Shown: piece after piece, positions 10,666-20,453 of the stretch | How the letters are laid out: every line of letters starts with the position of its first letter | Position numbering within the stretch: the first letter of the stretch is position 1 | Source of the DNA: Megaustenia siamemsis | Taxonomy: Eukaryota > Mollusca > Gastropoda > Stylommatophora > Ariophantidae | Assembly: GCA_032433765.1 (NCBI GenBank) | Contig: JAVIAB010000159.1 | Coordinates: 3,636,342 to 3,700,341, forward strand | Direction: 5' to 3' | DNA: 64,000 nucleotides | The notes under the pieces: model-generated | Seen by the model: the letters and a program-made list of their open reading frames with translations, nothing else | What the model was told of the DNA's origin: nothing | Databases searched by the model: none | Program-made: the position numbers and the translations under genes

Positions 10666-11024
10666 TCTCTCTCTCTCTGCGATCAGGACTCAATCAGAGT
10701 AGGATTGCAGACTCTCACATGAAGTCAGCTGTCTGTTTAAATGTGTTGATCGCCCTCACAGACAGAACTTCACAATTAGAGTCTGCCAGATCCACTCTGA
10801 TTGAACACCTGTTAAAATGGTGCACTGTGTTCTGCGCCACTGGCCCAGTGCATCCGATTTCAGCCAGCATTTTATTCAGGTTTGCATTCCTTAGCCTTTG
10901 ATTGTCCCCAAATCTTTCTGCAAGGCAGCAGATGCTCTTTTCTGTAGGGGGAATTCTGCCCTTAGATGGTCTGCTCTCCCAGGTTTGCGAGCACCATCTG
11001 CCCGAGTTACTAAAGGTGACTAAC
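10666..11024 (-). mobile_element. ~310-bp interspersed repeat with (GA)n tail, minus orientation
   Basis: Inverted counterpart of 12661-12977 (same body: ttagtcac..ctcgggcagatggtgctcg at one end, a GA run at the other). Contains no coding frame of note. No clear target duplication found. The pair flanks the RTE A reverse transcriptase region and could form a long hairpin. Confidence 0.7.
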
Positions 11025-11162
11025 ACAGACATGTACACACAAAGATATGAGATGTGACTAACATAGCCATGCACACACAGGGATATGAGAAGTGACATAC
11101 ACATACATGCACACACAAAGATATGAGATATGACCAACATAAACATGCACACAAAGATATTT
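11018..11162. repeat. Short tandem repeat of about 37-48 bp units
   Basis: Four imperfect units built around cacacaaagatatgagat and gactaacata. The same array is in copy 2 at 48655-48800. Confidence 0.65.
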
Positions 11163-12660
11163 GGTCTACTGTCCATTTTTCACTTCCATAGGTCTGTATT
11201 GGTTCTATATAGTACAGATGAACTATCTTTCTCACTTCTAGTGACATAGATTTGTTGTATAAGATGTTTTTCATTTTCTGAAATGCTATTTTGACCTGAC
11301 CCATTTTACTTTTTATTTCTGTGGTGCATCTTTCATCTTATGTTATTGTGCCCAAGTATTTCAAACATTGCACTTGTTTCAGATTTGTCCTGTTTATTTG
11401 AAGCTGCATGATGATGATGATTGATTCTTCGATATAACCATTACTTCTGTTTTCTTACTATTCAAACTGAAACCTTTTTTGTTGCTTTCTTTTACTATTA
11501 TGTCTATCTTTTCTTGTAGTTCATTCTCTGTCTCTGCTATTAGGGCTGTGTCATCTGCACATTGCAAATTATTTATGTTGTGGCCGTTGACTTCAATTCC
11601 TTTTTTGTCTACTATTGATCTCATATGTTCGCTGTAATGTGAAAACAAATCTGGCGACAGAACACAGCCTTGTCTGACTCCTTGTTTTATATATTGGAAT
11701 TGTCCTGCTTGGTTGCTAATTCGTATAGCTGCTGTTTGTTGCCAGCATATGTTTTTTTATGATTCGCAGATCCTTGCCATCAATGTTTCATTTCTTCAGC
11801 ATGTTGATTATTTCCACCTGCTTTACTTTGTCAAATGCTTTTGTGTAGTCTACAAAGCACATATATAGATCTTTCTTTACCTCTATTGCTCTTTCTATCG
11901 ATGTTCTTAAGATGTATATTGCATTATTGGTGCCCTTTCCTTCCACATATCCACATTGTTTCTCCCTTATTTCTGTTTTTTTTTTTTTTGTTCCTTACAC
12001 ATCTCATTATGATTCTTAGTAATATTTTCGTCATGTGGCTCATGAGAATAATATTGTGATGGTCTTCACAATCTGTGGCACCTGACTTCTTCTGTATGGC
12101 CTCAATGTTAGATTTTAATAGATCTTCGGGTATGTGCCCAGTGTTATATATGCCATTGAATAGTTTTGTTATGACTTGTACTCCCAACTCTCCTAATGTA
12201 TTTATCTCTTTGAATGTTATATTGTCAGGAAATGGAGCTTTGCCTCTTTTCATGTGTTGAAATACTTCCTCCACTTCACTCTGCATTATTGGTGGTCCTG
12301 TGTCTTTGTTTGAATTGTTGAGCTCTGGTCTTTCATCATCATAGATTTGGCTGATATATTCTGTTCATCTTTCCATTGTTTTCTTCTGTCCCATTATTGT
12401 ATTTCCTTCCTTTGTTTTCACACATCCTGAAACTTTGATTTATTTTCTTCCTGTTAATTCATTTAACTGATTCATTTAACTATATGCTCATAATTGGGGT
12501 CAACAACGATGGCCTAACATCATCAGGTGCTACGACGGTCATCATTTTAAAGAGGACGTGACTTACCAGTATATGGAGATAGGCGGCGGGAACAATTGAA
12601 GGCTATGTATGAAAAGTGTTCTTTGTTGCAGTTTCCTCATATTCCAAGTCGCATGTCTAT

Positions 12661-12977
12661 GTTAGTCACCTGTAGTGACTCGGGCAGATGGTGCTCGTAA
12701 AAATTGGGAGGGCCACCATCTAAGGGCAGAATCCCCCTACAGAAAAGATCATCTGCTGCATTGCAGGAAGTTTGGGGACAATCGAAGGTTTAGGAAAGCA
12801 AACCTGAACAAAATGCTGGCTGAAATCAGATGCACTGGGCCACTGGCACAGAACACAGTGCAACGTTTTAACAGGTATTCAAGCGGAGTGGATCTAACAG
12901 ACTTAAACAAACAACTGTCTTCGTGTGAGAGTCTGGAGTCATACTCTGATTGAGTCCTAATCGCAGAGAGAGAGAGA
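12661..12977 (+). mobile_element. ~310-bp interspersed repeat with (GA)n tail, plus orientation
   Basis: Starts at gttagtcacc and ends in a GA run (about 13 nt here, about 27 nt in copy 2 at 50266-50597). Inserted in the leader-like part of the antisense RTE A. Same family as 10666-11024 in inverted orientation. Confidence 0.7.
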
Positions 12978-13215
12978 TTTAACTGATTGCGCATAAATTT
13001 TGTGTCTTTCCTTTGTTGTTTTTCCATTTCTTCACATTTCTATTTAACCATCATTTCTCCACTTCTCTGCATTTGTTGTGGATCTCTTTGTATAATATTT
13101 TGTATGTCTGTTCTTCTTTCTTATGTTTTCATCTTTTGTCCATTAGTTCTAATATTTCTTCTGTCATCCAATTCTTTTTGTTGATTCTTTTAGTCACTGG
13201 TATTACTTTTTTTCT

Positions 13216-13465
13216 TTCCTGTGTACCAGGGCCTCATTTAGAGGGAGGTAAAGAATAGTGACACTGTGACCTTCCAGGCATGTCATAAGAGGAGACTAAG
13301 GAGGTTGATTGATGGAAATGCATTGTTTTGGAAACATAGCCATAGATTTTAGAAGCAGTGATTTCTGCAATATGTGCCATTTTGGCACGCAAGGTTTCTG
13401 TTTTGAGATTGTGGTTCTGCCCTATATGCCGTCTTCGTCTTGAAAGGACAACAGATAGATAGATT
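13216..13465 (+). mobile_element. SINE-like element with (ATAG)n tail, pre-duplication
   Basis: Same family as 2268-2538 in the opposite orientation. Begins cctgtgtaccagggcctc and ends gacaacagatagatagat. Interrupts RTE A between gtattactt and ttatttcttctg; a short repeat resembling attactt on both sides may be the target duplication. Present at the same place in copy 2 (50838-51085). Confidence 0.75.
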
Positions 13466-13660
13466 ATTTCTTCTGATGTTTGTTGCATCGATTGTTTGAG
13501 CATTTCCCGCTGCTCCTCGATGTTCTGTATTTTCTCCAAAGCATGATATCTATCTTGTATTATCGTACTGTACATATCTATCATAGCAAATAAAATAAAC
13601 CATATTTGCAACAAACATGCACATACACATAGACATATTGACAAATAACATATTCATTCT

Positions 13661-13795
13661 CACAAAATAACACAGAATATGTTTAAAAAAAAACATGAGC
13701 AAGTGTGTCGACAATCATGTTAAGTGATGCAGTCTCACATGAGAAGGAAGATTCTACATTTTGAGACCACATTGGGAAGAAATAAAATGTGTAAT
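13661..13795. other. Unassigned DNA before the 55-bp array
   Basis: Nothing recognised apart from similarity to copy 2 (51290-51415). Confidence 0.4.
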
Positions 13796-14346
13796 GTCTA
13801 CTGGGAACATAACAAATTATAAAGCAGATATCATCATCATCAAGTACCATGTCTACTGGGAACATAACAAATTATAAAGCAGATATCATCATCATCAAGT
13901 ACCATGTCTACTGGGAACATAACAAATTATAAAGCAGATATCATCATCATCAAGTACCATGTCTACTGGGAACATAACAAATTATAAAGCAGATATCATC
14001 ATCATCAAGTACCATGTCTACTGGGAACATAACAAATTATAAAGCAGATATCATCATCATCAAGTACCATGTCTACTGGGAACATAACAAATTATAAAGC
14101 AAATATCATCATCATCAAGTACCATGTCTACTGGGAACATAACAAATTATAAAGCAGATATCATCATCATCAAGTACCATGTCTACTGGAAACACAACAA
14201 ATTATAAAGCAGATATCATCATCATCAAGTACCATGTCTACTGGGAACATAACAAATTATAAAGCAGATATCATCATCATCAAGTACCATGCCTACTGGG
14301 AACATAACAAATTATAAAGCAGATATCATCATCAAGTAACATGCCT
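13796..14346. repeat. 55-bp minisatellite, 10 units (one unit in copy 2)
   Basis: Units start with gtctactggg at 13796, 13851, 13906, 13961, 14016, 14071, 14126, 14181, 14236 and 14291, exactly 55 bp apart, nearly identical. Each contains a tcatcatcatca run. The copy 2 locus (51416-51476) has a single unit, so the array expanded in copy 1 or collapsed in copy 2 after the duplication. Confidence 0.95.
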
Positions 14347-14590
14347 ACTGGTGTTGGTGATCATGTCTCTCCACAACTTTTGATCTCGACAGTTATTTAT
14401 CATTTCTGTTATTGACCTTGTGCCAAGCCATTCTCCTAAGCTGTTTGGTATCTTTTCTCATTGCTTCCCACTATCTCTTCATCACTCAACTTTTCCAAGT
14501 TGTTACAATATATTCCAGCTGTTCCCTTCTCATTACATGGCCAAACATTGATGATTGTTTCTTCCTAATATTGGAAATTAGTTATCTTAT
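14347..14590 (-). pseudogene. LINE C C-terminal fragment, antisense
   Basis: Minus strand reads SNIRKKQSS.FGHVMRREQLEYIVTT with frameshifts, then a decayed tail. Same family as 2886-3495. Shared with copy 2 (51478-51715). Confidence 0.65.
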
Positions 14591-14689
14591 TCTTAATATT
14601 ATTATATATTTTAAATATAGTATATTATATTATATAATACTATGTTTTATATCTTATATTATATATTCGTGTTGATTTAATTGCTCCTG
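14591..14689. other. AT-rich stretch, empty site for the SINE in copy 2
   Basis: Runs of ta/at around 14600-14660. The 14-mer ataatactatgttt is single here; in copy 2 the same site carries the SINE at 51772-52027 between two copies of it. Confidence 0.8.
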
Positions 14690-15330
14690 TGATGACTCTA
14701 AGTGCCTGGTTTTGTACTTTATCCAGCTCTTGCAGTGTGGTGTTTGATGCTGACACCATACAAATGATGCATATTCTAGATGTGGTCATATACCCTGTTG
14801 GTAAACTTTACTGAGTTTTTCCCCAATCACACCCCACATGGTTCAGTGCAGCTTTCTTAGAATAGCCAACTTCCTCCTTGTATTTTTGGGTTGCCTTATT
14901 CATCTACTGTTTCCAAGATAGTTTGCTGTCAAATGTAACTCCAAGGTAAGTAGCTTGTATGTCTTCTTTCACATGCTCATTGTTTTTTTAGATGGTCTTG
15001 CTTTTTATTTTGTGGAGAGAGTGAAAAGTGTAGTACTGCCTTTGTCTGTATTGATGCTGATACACCATCTATTTGTCCATGAGTTCAGTGCATTCATAGC
15101 TCTTTGCAACAATTTGGAGGCCACTGTTGCATACTCCTCTGTGCACCACATTACCAGGTCAGCTTCATACATTGCCACTTTGATACCATGTGGTAGTTCA
15201 GTAACTAAGTCATTGATGTAAACTAGTAAAGTTTTGGAGATAGCACCCGTCCCTGTGAGACACTTTGGTACAGTAGGAACTTCTTACTTTTAAGACCATC
15301 CAGTTGCACTCTGGCTCTCCTGTTATACAG
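14690..15330 (-). pseudogene. Jockey/I-like LINE reverse transcriptase fragment, antisense
   Basis: Minus-strand frames read YLYNRRARVQLDGLKSKK, VSQGRVLSPKLY, FTSMT*LLNYHMVSK and further on an SP.NKK..L...ACE-type block ending with an HHLYGVSIKHHTARAG segment. This is the order seen in Jockey/I-group LINE reverse transcriptases (palm motif PQG-x-VLSP, then the thumb). Many stops. Shared with copy 2 (52373-53010). Confidence 0.65.
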
Positions 15331-15354
15331 GTATGCAATCACCCATTTGTTAAG

Positions 15355-15690
15355 TAAAAGGGAAAGGTAAAATATGAGACTTGAACCGGCGTCTTAGCAC
15401 GTGAGTTTCCACCCATATGTGCTCAGCCACCTATCCAGAAATGTTCAGAGATTTCTGGATAGTGTCGCTTCAAGCATCAAAACTCAGATGCGAGGCGACA
15501 TTCCTCACCTTCCCAGGGTTATACACTGGTACCCATTTCTGCAAATGGCTGGGTCGACCGTGGGGTATATTTTTTTTTTCCAACCATGATTGCAATTCAC
15601 ACCGCTCCCAGTGGGAAGTAGACACGGGTTGTCCGAACGTCGGTAGTCCATTCGGGTGGTTTTCCCAACTAGGCAGCCGAGGCCTCCACC
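15355..15690 (-). mobile_element. tRNA-like SINE (family 2), antisense
   Basis: Read on the minus strand it begins near ggaggcctcggctgcctagttggg, with an A-box-like tgcctagttgg and a weak B-box region. It shares a body (gggcaccagt / gcttgaggcgac-type blocks) with 17998-18315 on the + strand. Ends in a ttttacctttccc run on its own strand. Shared with copy 2 (53027-53360). Confidence 0.65.
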
Positions 15691-15889
15691 CATTTGTACA
15701 TCCTGCCATTTACTCCATAATTTCTCAGTTTCTTCAAGAGCCATCACAGTTTGTGAAAACAAACAACAGCAGATTCTAAAGCATGTTTAGCATCTGTTTA
15801 TCCCTTCTTATTACAAAGACTTTTGTTTTTAAGTTTTGATTTTCATGTTCATTGTTGTTACAGTAGTGTATTGTTTAGACTTTTCTTCC
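15691..15889. other. Unassigned spacer
   Basis: Nothing recognised. At about 15865 the homology with copy 2 breaks off and resumes near 16797. Confidence 0.4.
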
Positions 15890-16985
15890 TCTTCTTCCTC
15901 TCAACTTCCAGTGGAGCATAAGTCTTCAACAAACACTTTCCAAGATGATCTGTTTCTTATCATTCTATTAAGATCACTCAATGTCTTCCCCATCATCGTC
16001 ATCTCTGCTTCCATCTTCTCCAAGAATATTTTGATCTTCTTTGTCTTTTCCCTGAGGATTACAAAAAAAGGCTTGTCATATAATACTCTCAGTTTGATTT
16101 AGCAATGTGTGTTACATCCAGCACCATTGTCTTTGTTGTATCTCTTTGTCCACTGGCATTTGATTGGTACTTTTCTATGTTAGTGATTTTGTCCTGTGCA
16201 AGAATCCATTATTGAAGGTATGTATCTTAATTTTTCTTCTTCTACCTTTCAACTCGCTGTGGAGCATAGAATCTTCAACAAACACTTTCCAGGCCATTCT
16301 GTTTCTTTCCATTCTTTTAAGATCATTCATGTTTTCCCCATCATCTTCATCTCTGCTTCCATTTTCTCACTGAATATTTTAATCTTCCTCTTTGTCCTTT
16401 TTCTTAGGGATTCCAAAAAAAAGGCCTGTTGTATAATACTCTCAGTTGGGTTTCACAGTGTGTCCTGTTCATCACCATTGTCTTCGCTGCATCTCTTTAT
16501 CCATTGGTATTTGACTGGTACTTTTCCTTAATTCTATTTTAGTGATTTTGTTCTGCCATTTCTATCTTTTTATTCGGCTCAAGTATCCATTAATGAAAAT
16601 CTGTATCTTCATGATTGTCATTATTTTTTTGTTCTCATTATTTTACAACATTATAATATGACTGATTTAGCATTGGAGTTGAACATTTTTATTTTTGTAT
16701 TTAACCTAATTTCTTTGGATTTCCATATATTTCCAAGTTCAATGAATGCTACTCTTGCTGTTGATATCCTTATTTTGATATCATTCCCTGTTCCTGCTAG
16801 TACATTATGTACCATCTTGGTAAAGGTATTATCTTCTTTGATGGCTTCTGAAGGAATTTTGTCTGGTCCTGTGACACTTTGTCTTATTGTACTTTGTTTT
16901 ACATTTATCACTTTTAGACATGAGATGTTGAATTTTCTTAGCTCTATCTGCTTATGTGTTCCCATTACTCTATTTGTGTGTGTGT
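15890..16985 (-). pseudogene. LINE B fragments, antisense (rearranged)
   Basis: Two successive copies of the LINE B 3' end (15890-16160 and 16230-16560) are followed by 16651-16985, where the minus strand joins an early RT segment (SVTGPDKIPSEAIKEDN) directly to a late one (IELGNIWKSKEIRLNTKIKM). In copy 2 the RT continues normally at this place (VHNVLDKIWESIKKYL, 53495-53859). So copy 1 is rearranged here by internal deletion or recombination between LINE B copies. Confidence 0.7.
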
Positions 16986-17019
16986 GATCCATTCTAAATG
17001 TACAAAATAATATTTCCAG

Positions 17020-17137
17020 GGTCAGACAGTAAAGATGGAAGCAAACAGAGAAGAAGAAAGTGATATGTCCACTGTCATGATGAAAGCAAGGACTGATTCC
17101 TCATCTCTTTCTTGTCCTGACAAGCACAGTTTTATGT
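17020..17137 (+). CDS. Exon A2 (VKME..REEES exon, second module), copy 1
   Basis: 118 nt after tttccag and before gtaagt. Reads GQTVKMEANREEES from the first base, then DMSTVMMKARTDSSS and LSCPDKHSFM, ending with T of a Tyr codon. The ATG at 17035 gives 34 codons plus one base. Homologous to exon A1 in the first 14 residues; the rest diverges. The copy 2 counterpart (53916-54033) has the same length. In-frame either as an internal exon or as a first coding exon. Confidence 0.7.
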
Positions 17138-17332
17138 GTAAGTTTTTGCTTGTTGTAATTATCATCTCTGTTCATATTTTTACTACATTTAGTTGATAAC
17201 TTGAGTGTGTCTGTTTTAACTTGATCAGTTAATGCTGACAGTTCTTTCATACTTTGTCCCCCATTTCACACAGCCATCTTTGTCAGTCAGTACATTTAAA
17301 CCACTACATTGATAATCCATTTCTCTGTTCAG

Positions 17333-17409
17333 ATTGTGAGAAAGATCAGCAGAAAATGGAAGGTAGCTGCCCTGATCATGGACCTATTGTTTATATTGAC
17401 AATGCTGAG
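17333..17409 (+). CDS. Exon B2, degenerate zinc knuckle, copy 1
   Basis: 77 nt between gttcag and gtaaag; with the preceding base reads YCEKDQQKMEGSCPDHGP plus an acidic end. Compared with exon B1 the second cysteine is aspartate (CEKD), which removes one of four metal ligands. The same change is in copy 2 (54229-54305), so it predates the duplication. Ends in phase 0 and joins the zinc-finger exon in frame. Confidence 0.72.
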
Positions 17410-18497
17410 GTAAAGTACACAATTCTTTCTTACTTTCTTACACAAGGCTTTCTATCTCAAGAGATAAATTGATGTAGGTCACTCAAGAATGAACACTGTG
17501 CTTATTATGACTAAATAGTCCTTTTGCTGTGTCTTTTCTTGCCATATGTTTTGTAAATTTCATCTTCATGCAACCCTTTATCAATGTGTGCTATCCCTGT
17601 CTATGTGAGGCACATGTTTCCAGATGTTTACTCTCAATGTTGAGCTGTGTCATGTTGTACAAATTGGCATCTTTAAAACAATGAGTTTGATTGACCAATA
17701 GGTCACGTGCATGTTTCTGTCTTTGAGATGATACAAGATATGTCATGTTCTCAGACAGCTATACTGATAGTACATCTTCACAATACTCAGAATGGCAAGA
17801 GAACAGGAAGACACAAATAGACAATAATAAAATTGATAAAGAATTGAAGGGAAACAGCTTCATAAGGAGTGGTTTTGAAAGACTGCCCCAGAAAGACAAC
17901 ATTGGAGATCTCTAGTGATGACATCATATGACAAAAGGCTTGAAGGGATACATTAAGTAATTTTTTTTTGCAACCACATCATCTGGTTTTACATCATCAT
18001 GGTGGCCTTGGTAGCCTAGTTGGAAAGACCACACCACTGGCTACCACCATTTGGACAACCTGTGATTGATTCCTGCTGGAAGCAGTTTGTGAATTGTAGA
18101 TTAAAAAAAAGATAGATAACCATGAAGTCAAACCAGTCACTGGCAGAAATGGGCACCAGTGTTCATACTCTGGGAGGGTGAGAAATGGCATCTCAATCAT
18201 GAGTTATGATGCTTGAGGCGACATTAGAAGTGAATCTCCAAACACATCTGGATAGACGATCAAGCACATATGGGTAAAAAACCAGCTTGCTAAGACACTG
18301 TTTCAAATCTCATACTTTTACTTTGTATCTGGTTTGTCATTAATTTAAATTGTTACATTGAAATGGTGTTTATAGTCACACATTTGAAAGCTTTAAATAC
18401 AAGAAACAATAATCTAAGAACTGTATGAGTTATGTTCCACTTCAACATTTGATTGGCTTATGATTTAGTTTAAGTTTTAAATACCTTCTGTTCTCAG
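17410..18497. other. Intron between knuckle and zinc-finger exons
   Basis: 1088 bp with no SET-domain coding sequence in any frame that I can recognise. Contains a family 2 SINE (17998-18315). Copy 2 has the same intron (54306-55429). Confidence 0.7.
17998..18315 (+). mobile_element. tRNA-like SINE (family 2), plus orientation
   Basis: Starts near catggtggccttggtagcc with an A-box-like tagcctagttgg and a B-box-like gtgattgattcctgc. The body includes gggcaccagtgttcatactc and cttgaggcgacatt. Same family as 15355-15690. Present in copy 2 (54930-55250). Confidence 0.7.
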
Positions 18498-20453
18498 GAA
18501 GGTCAAGGTGAAGGCTGCTATCAAGATACTGGTCTCCCTGTGGTAAATAATAGTAATCCTGGACAAGAGAAAGAGAAGGTATTTAGGCCTCAAGTTTGTG
18601 AGGCACATGCTGATGATTATCAGAGTGCAGATCTGAGAACAGACAATAGAAAACATACAGGAGAGAGACCTTACAAATGTGATGTGTGTGGTCTAGGTTT
18701 TGCTAGTAACAACAGTCTAATACATCACAAGAAAACACATACAGGAGAGAAACCTTACAAATGTGATGTGTGTGGTGTAGGTTTTACTCAAAATGGCAGT
18801 CTAAGAAATCACAAAAGAACACATACAGGAGAGAAACCTTACAAATGTGATGTGTGTGGTGTAGGTTTAGCATGTAAAACAAGTTTAATATATCACAAGA
18901 GAAAACATACAGGAGAGAAACCTTACAAATGTGATGTGTGTGGTGTAGGTTTCGCATGTAAAACAAGTTTAATATATCACAAGAGAAAACATACAGGAGA
19001 GAAACCTTACAAATGTGATGTGTGTGGTGTAGGTTTTGCTAGTAACAACAGTCTAATACATCACAAGAAAACACATACAGGAGAGAAACCCTACAAATGT
19101 GATGTGTGTGGTGTAGGTTTAGCACGTAAAACAAGTTTAATAATTCACAAGAGAATACATACAGGAGAGAAACCCTACAAATGTGATGTGTGTGGTGTAG
19201 GTTTAACATGTAAAACAAGTTTAATATACCACAAGAGAATACATACAGGAGAGAAACCTTACAAATGTGATGTATGTGGTGTAGGTTTTATTCAGAGTGG
19301 AAATCTAAATAATCACAAGAGAATACATACAAGAGAGAAACCATACAAATGTGATGTGTGTGGTGTAGGTTTTGCAAGTAACAACAATCTAATACGTCAC
19401 AAGAGAAAACATACAGGAGAGAAACCTTACAGATGTGATGTGTGTGGTGTAGGTTTTGCTAGTAACAACAGTCTAATACATCACAAGAGAATACATACAG
19501 GAGAGAAACCTTATAAATGTGATGTGTGTGGTGTTGGTTTTACTCAGAGTGGACATCTAAATAATCACAAGAGAATACATACAGGAGAGAAACCCTACAA
19601 ATGTGATGTGTGTGGTGTATGCTTTAATCAAAAATACAAACTAACAAATCACAAGAGAAAACATACTGGAGAGAAACCCTACAAATGTGTTGTGTGTGGT
19701 GTAGATTTTGCTAGTAACAACAGTCTAAAATATCACAGGAAAACACATACAGGAGAGAAACCATACAAATGTGATGTGTCTGGTGTAGGTTTTGCTAGTA
19801 ACAACAATCTAAAATGTCACAAGAGAAAACATGCAGGAGAGAAACCTTACAAATGCGATGTGTGTGGTGTAGGTTTTACTCTGAGTGGAAATCTAAATAA
19901 TCACAAGAGAATACATACAGGAGAGAAACCCTACAAATGTGATGTGTGTGGTGTAGGTTTAGCATATAAATCAAGTTTAATATATCACAAGAGAAAACAT
20001 ACAGGAGAGAAACCTTACACATGTGATGTGTGTGGTGTAAGTTTTACTCAGAGTGGAAATCTAAATAATCACAAGAGAATACATACAGGAGAGAAACCAT
20101 ACAAATGTGATGTTTGTGGTGTATGTTTTATTGAAAAAAGCAAACTAACAAAACATATTAGAAAACATTCAGGAGAGAAACCATACAAATGTGATGAGTG
20201 TGGTGTAGCTTATATGGTAAAAAGAAGTCTAATAAATCACAAGAGAAAACATACAGGAGAGAAACCTTACAGATGTGATGTGTGTGGTGTTGGTTTAGCA
20301 TATAAAACAAGTTTAATATATCACAAGAGAATACATACAGGAGAGAAACCTTACAAATGTGATGTGTGTGGTGTAGGTTTTACTCAGAGTGGAAATCTAA
20401 ATAATCACAAGAGAAAACATACAGCAGAGAAACTCTACAAATGTGATGATTGA
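18498..20453 (+). CDS. C2H2 zinc-finger exon, 21 fingers, copy 1
   Basis: Acceptor ttctcag; reads EGQGEGCYQDTGLPVVNNSN, a linker to about residue 35, then 21 C2H2 fingers of 28 residues (84 bp), stop TGA at 20451-20453; 651 codons. Typical finger: CDVCGVGF-x5-L-x2-H-x3-H with TGEKPYK linkers. Helix types include ASNNSLIH, TQSGNLNN, ACKTSLIY, ARKTSLII, IQSGNLNN, NQKYKLTN and MVKRSLIN, so contact positions (-1, 2, 3, 6) vary while the frame is nearly constant. Finger 14 has CDVSG, losing the second Cys. Finger 8 is followed by TREKPY. Family knowledge: such arrays bind specific DNA in the nucleus; the target here is unknown. The stop replaces what would be the second Cys of a further finger. 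Confidence 0.93.
   Translation, partial: EGQGEGCYQDTGLPVVNNSNPGQEKEKVFRPQVCEAHADDYQSADLRTDNRKHTGERPYKCDVCGLGFASNNSLIHHKKTHTGEKPYKCDVCGVGFTQNGSLRNHKRTHTGEKPYKCDVCGVGLACKTSLIYHKRKHTGEKPYKCDVCGVGFACKTSLIYHKRKHTGEKPYKCDVCGVGFASNNSLIHHKKTHTGEKPYKCDVCGVGLARKTSLIIHKRIHTGEKPYKCDVCGVGLTCKTSLIYHKRIHTGEKPYKCDVCGVGFIQSGNLNNHKRIHTREKPYKCDVCGVGFASNNNLIRHKRKHTGEKPYRCDVCGVGFASNNSLIHHKRIHTGEKPYKCDVCGVGFTQSGHLNNHKRIHTGEKPYKCDVCGVCFNQKYKLTNHKRKHTGEKPYKCVVCGVDFASNNSLKYHRKTHTGEKPYKCDVSGVGFASNNNLKCHKRKHAGEKPYKCDVCGVGFTLSGNLNNHKRIHTGEKPYKCDVCGVGLAYKSSLIYHKRKHTGEKPYTCDVCGVSFTQSGNLNNHKRIHTGEKPYKCDVCGVCFIEKSKLTKHIRKHSGEKPYKCDECGVAYMVKRSLINHKRKHTGEKPYRCDVCGVGLAYKTSLIYHKRIHTGEKPYKCDVCGVGFTQSGNLNNHKRKHTAEKLYKCDD

Larger units (their letters stand above)
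10280..13660 (-). pseudogene. RTE A copy in antisense, with nested insertions
   Basis: Minus-strand pieces in order from high to low coordinate: pre-RT region 13470-13644 and 12977-13210, 5'-leader-like DNA 12490-12660, reverse transcriptase 11394-12290 (FPDNITFKEIN, CADDTALIAE with the ADD catalytic core) and C-terminus 11160-11330 and 10428-10640 (GFLRRMLKVSCTAKK, IMRRGKLEYLITTGKIQGKRDRG). Insertions split it at 10666-11024, 12661-12977 and 13216-13465. Many stops. Shared with copy 2 (47919-51285). Sits in the intron between exons C and A2. Confidence 0.8.
6834..20453 (+). other. Gene model 1: SET-less PRDM9-like zinc-finger gene (copy 1)
   Basis: Predicted exons: A1 6834-6945, B1 7107-7183, C 10084-10158, A2 17020-17137, B2 17333-17409, zinc-finger exon 18498-20453. 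All acceptors are AG and all donors GT (gtaag, gtgag). Phases agree throughout: A exons begin in phase 0 and end after the first base of a Tyr codon, B exons complete it and end in phase 0, C is phase 0 at both ends. From the ATG at 6849 the coding length is 2400 nt, 799 residues. A shorter product could start at the ATG at 17035 (711 residues). The first coding exon of copy 2 has no counterpart here, so the promoter and the real start are unknown. Likely a nuclear DNA-binding protein; function inferred only from domains. Confidence 0.65.

Noticed and set aside
13796..14346. CRISPR-like regular repeat (55-bp units)
   Set aside because: There are no unique spacers between repeats; it is a plain minisatellite in a eukaryotic intron.
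15401..15779. Overlapping frames of 79-120 codons on both strands
   Set aside because: They coincide with a tRNA-like SINE, whose high-GC body lacks stops by chance.
7184..18497. Hidden SET domain in the introns of gene 1
   Set aside because: Looked for SET-like words (GPY.G, NWMRYVNCA-like, ELLVWYG-like) in the listed frames and found only LINE and SINE sequence; a profile search would be decisive.
18784..18966. Minus-strand frames across the zinc-finger exon
   Set aside because: Shadows of the 84-bp coding repeat.
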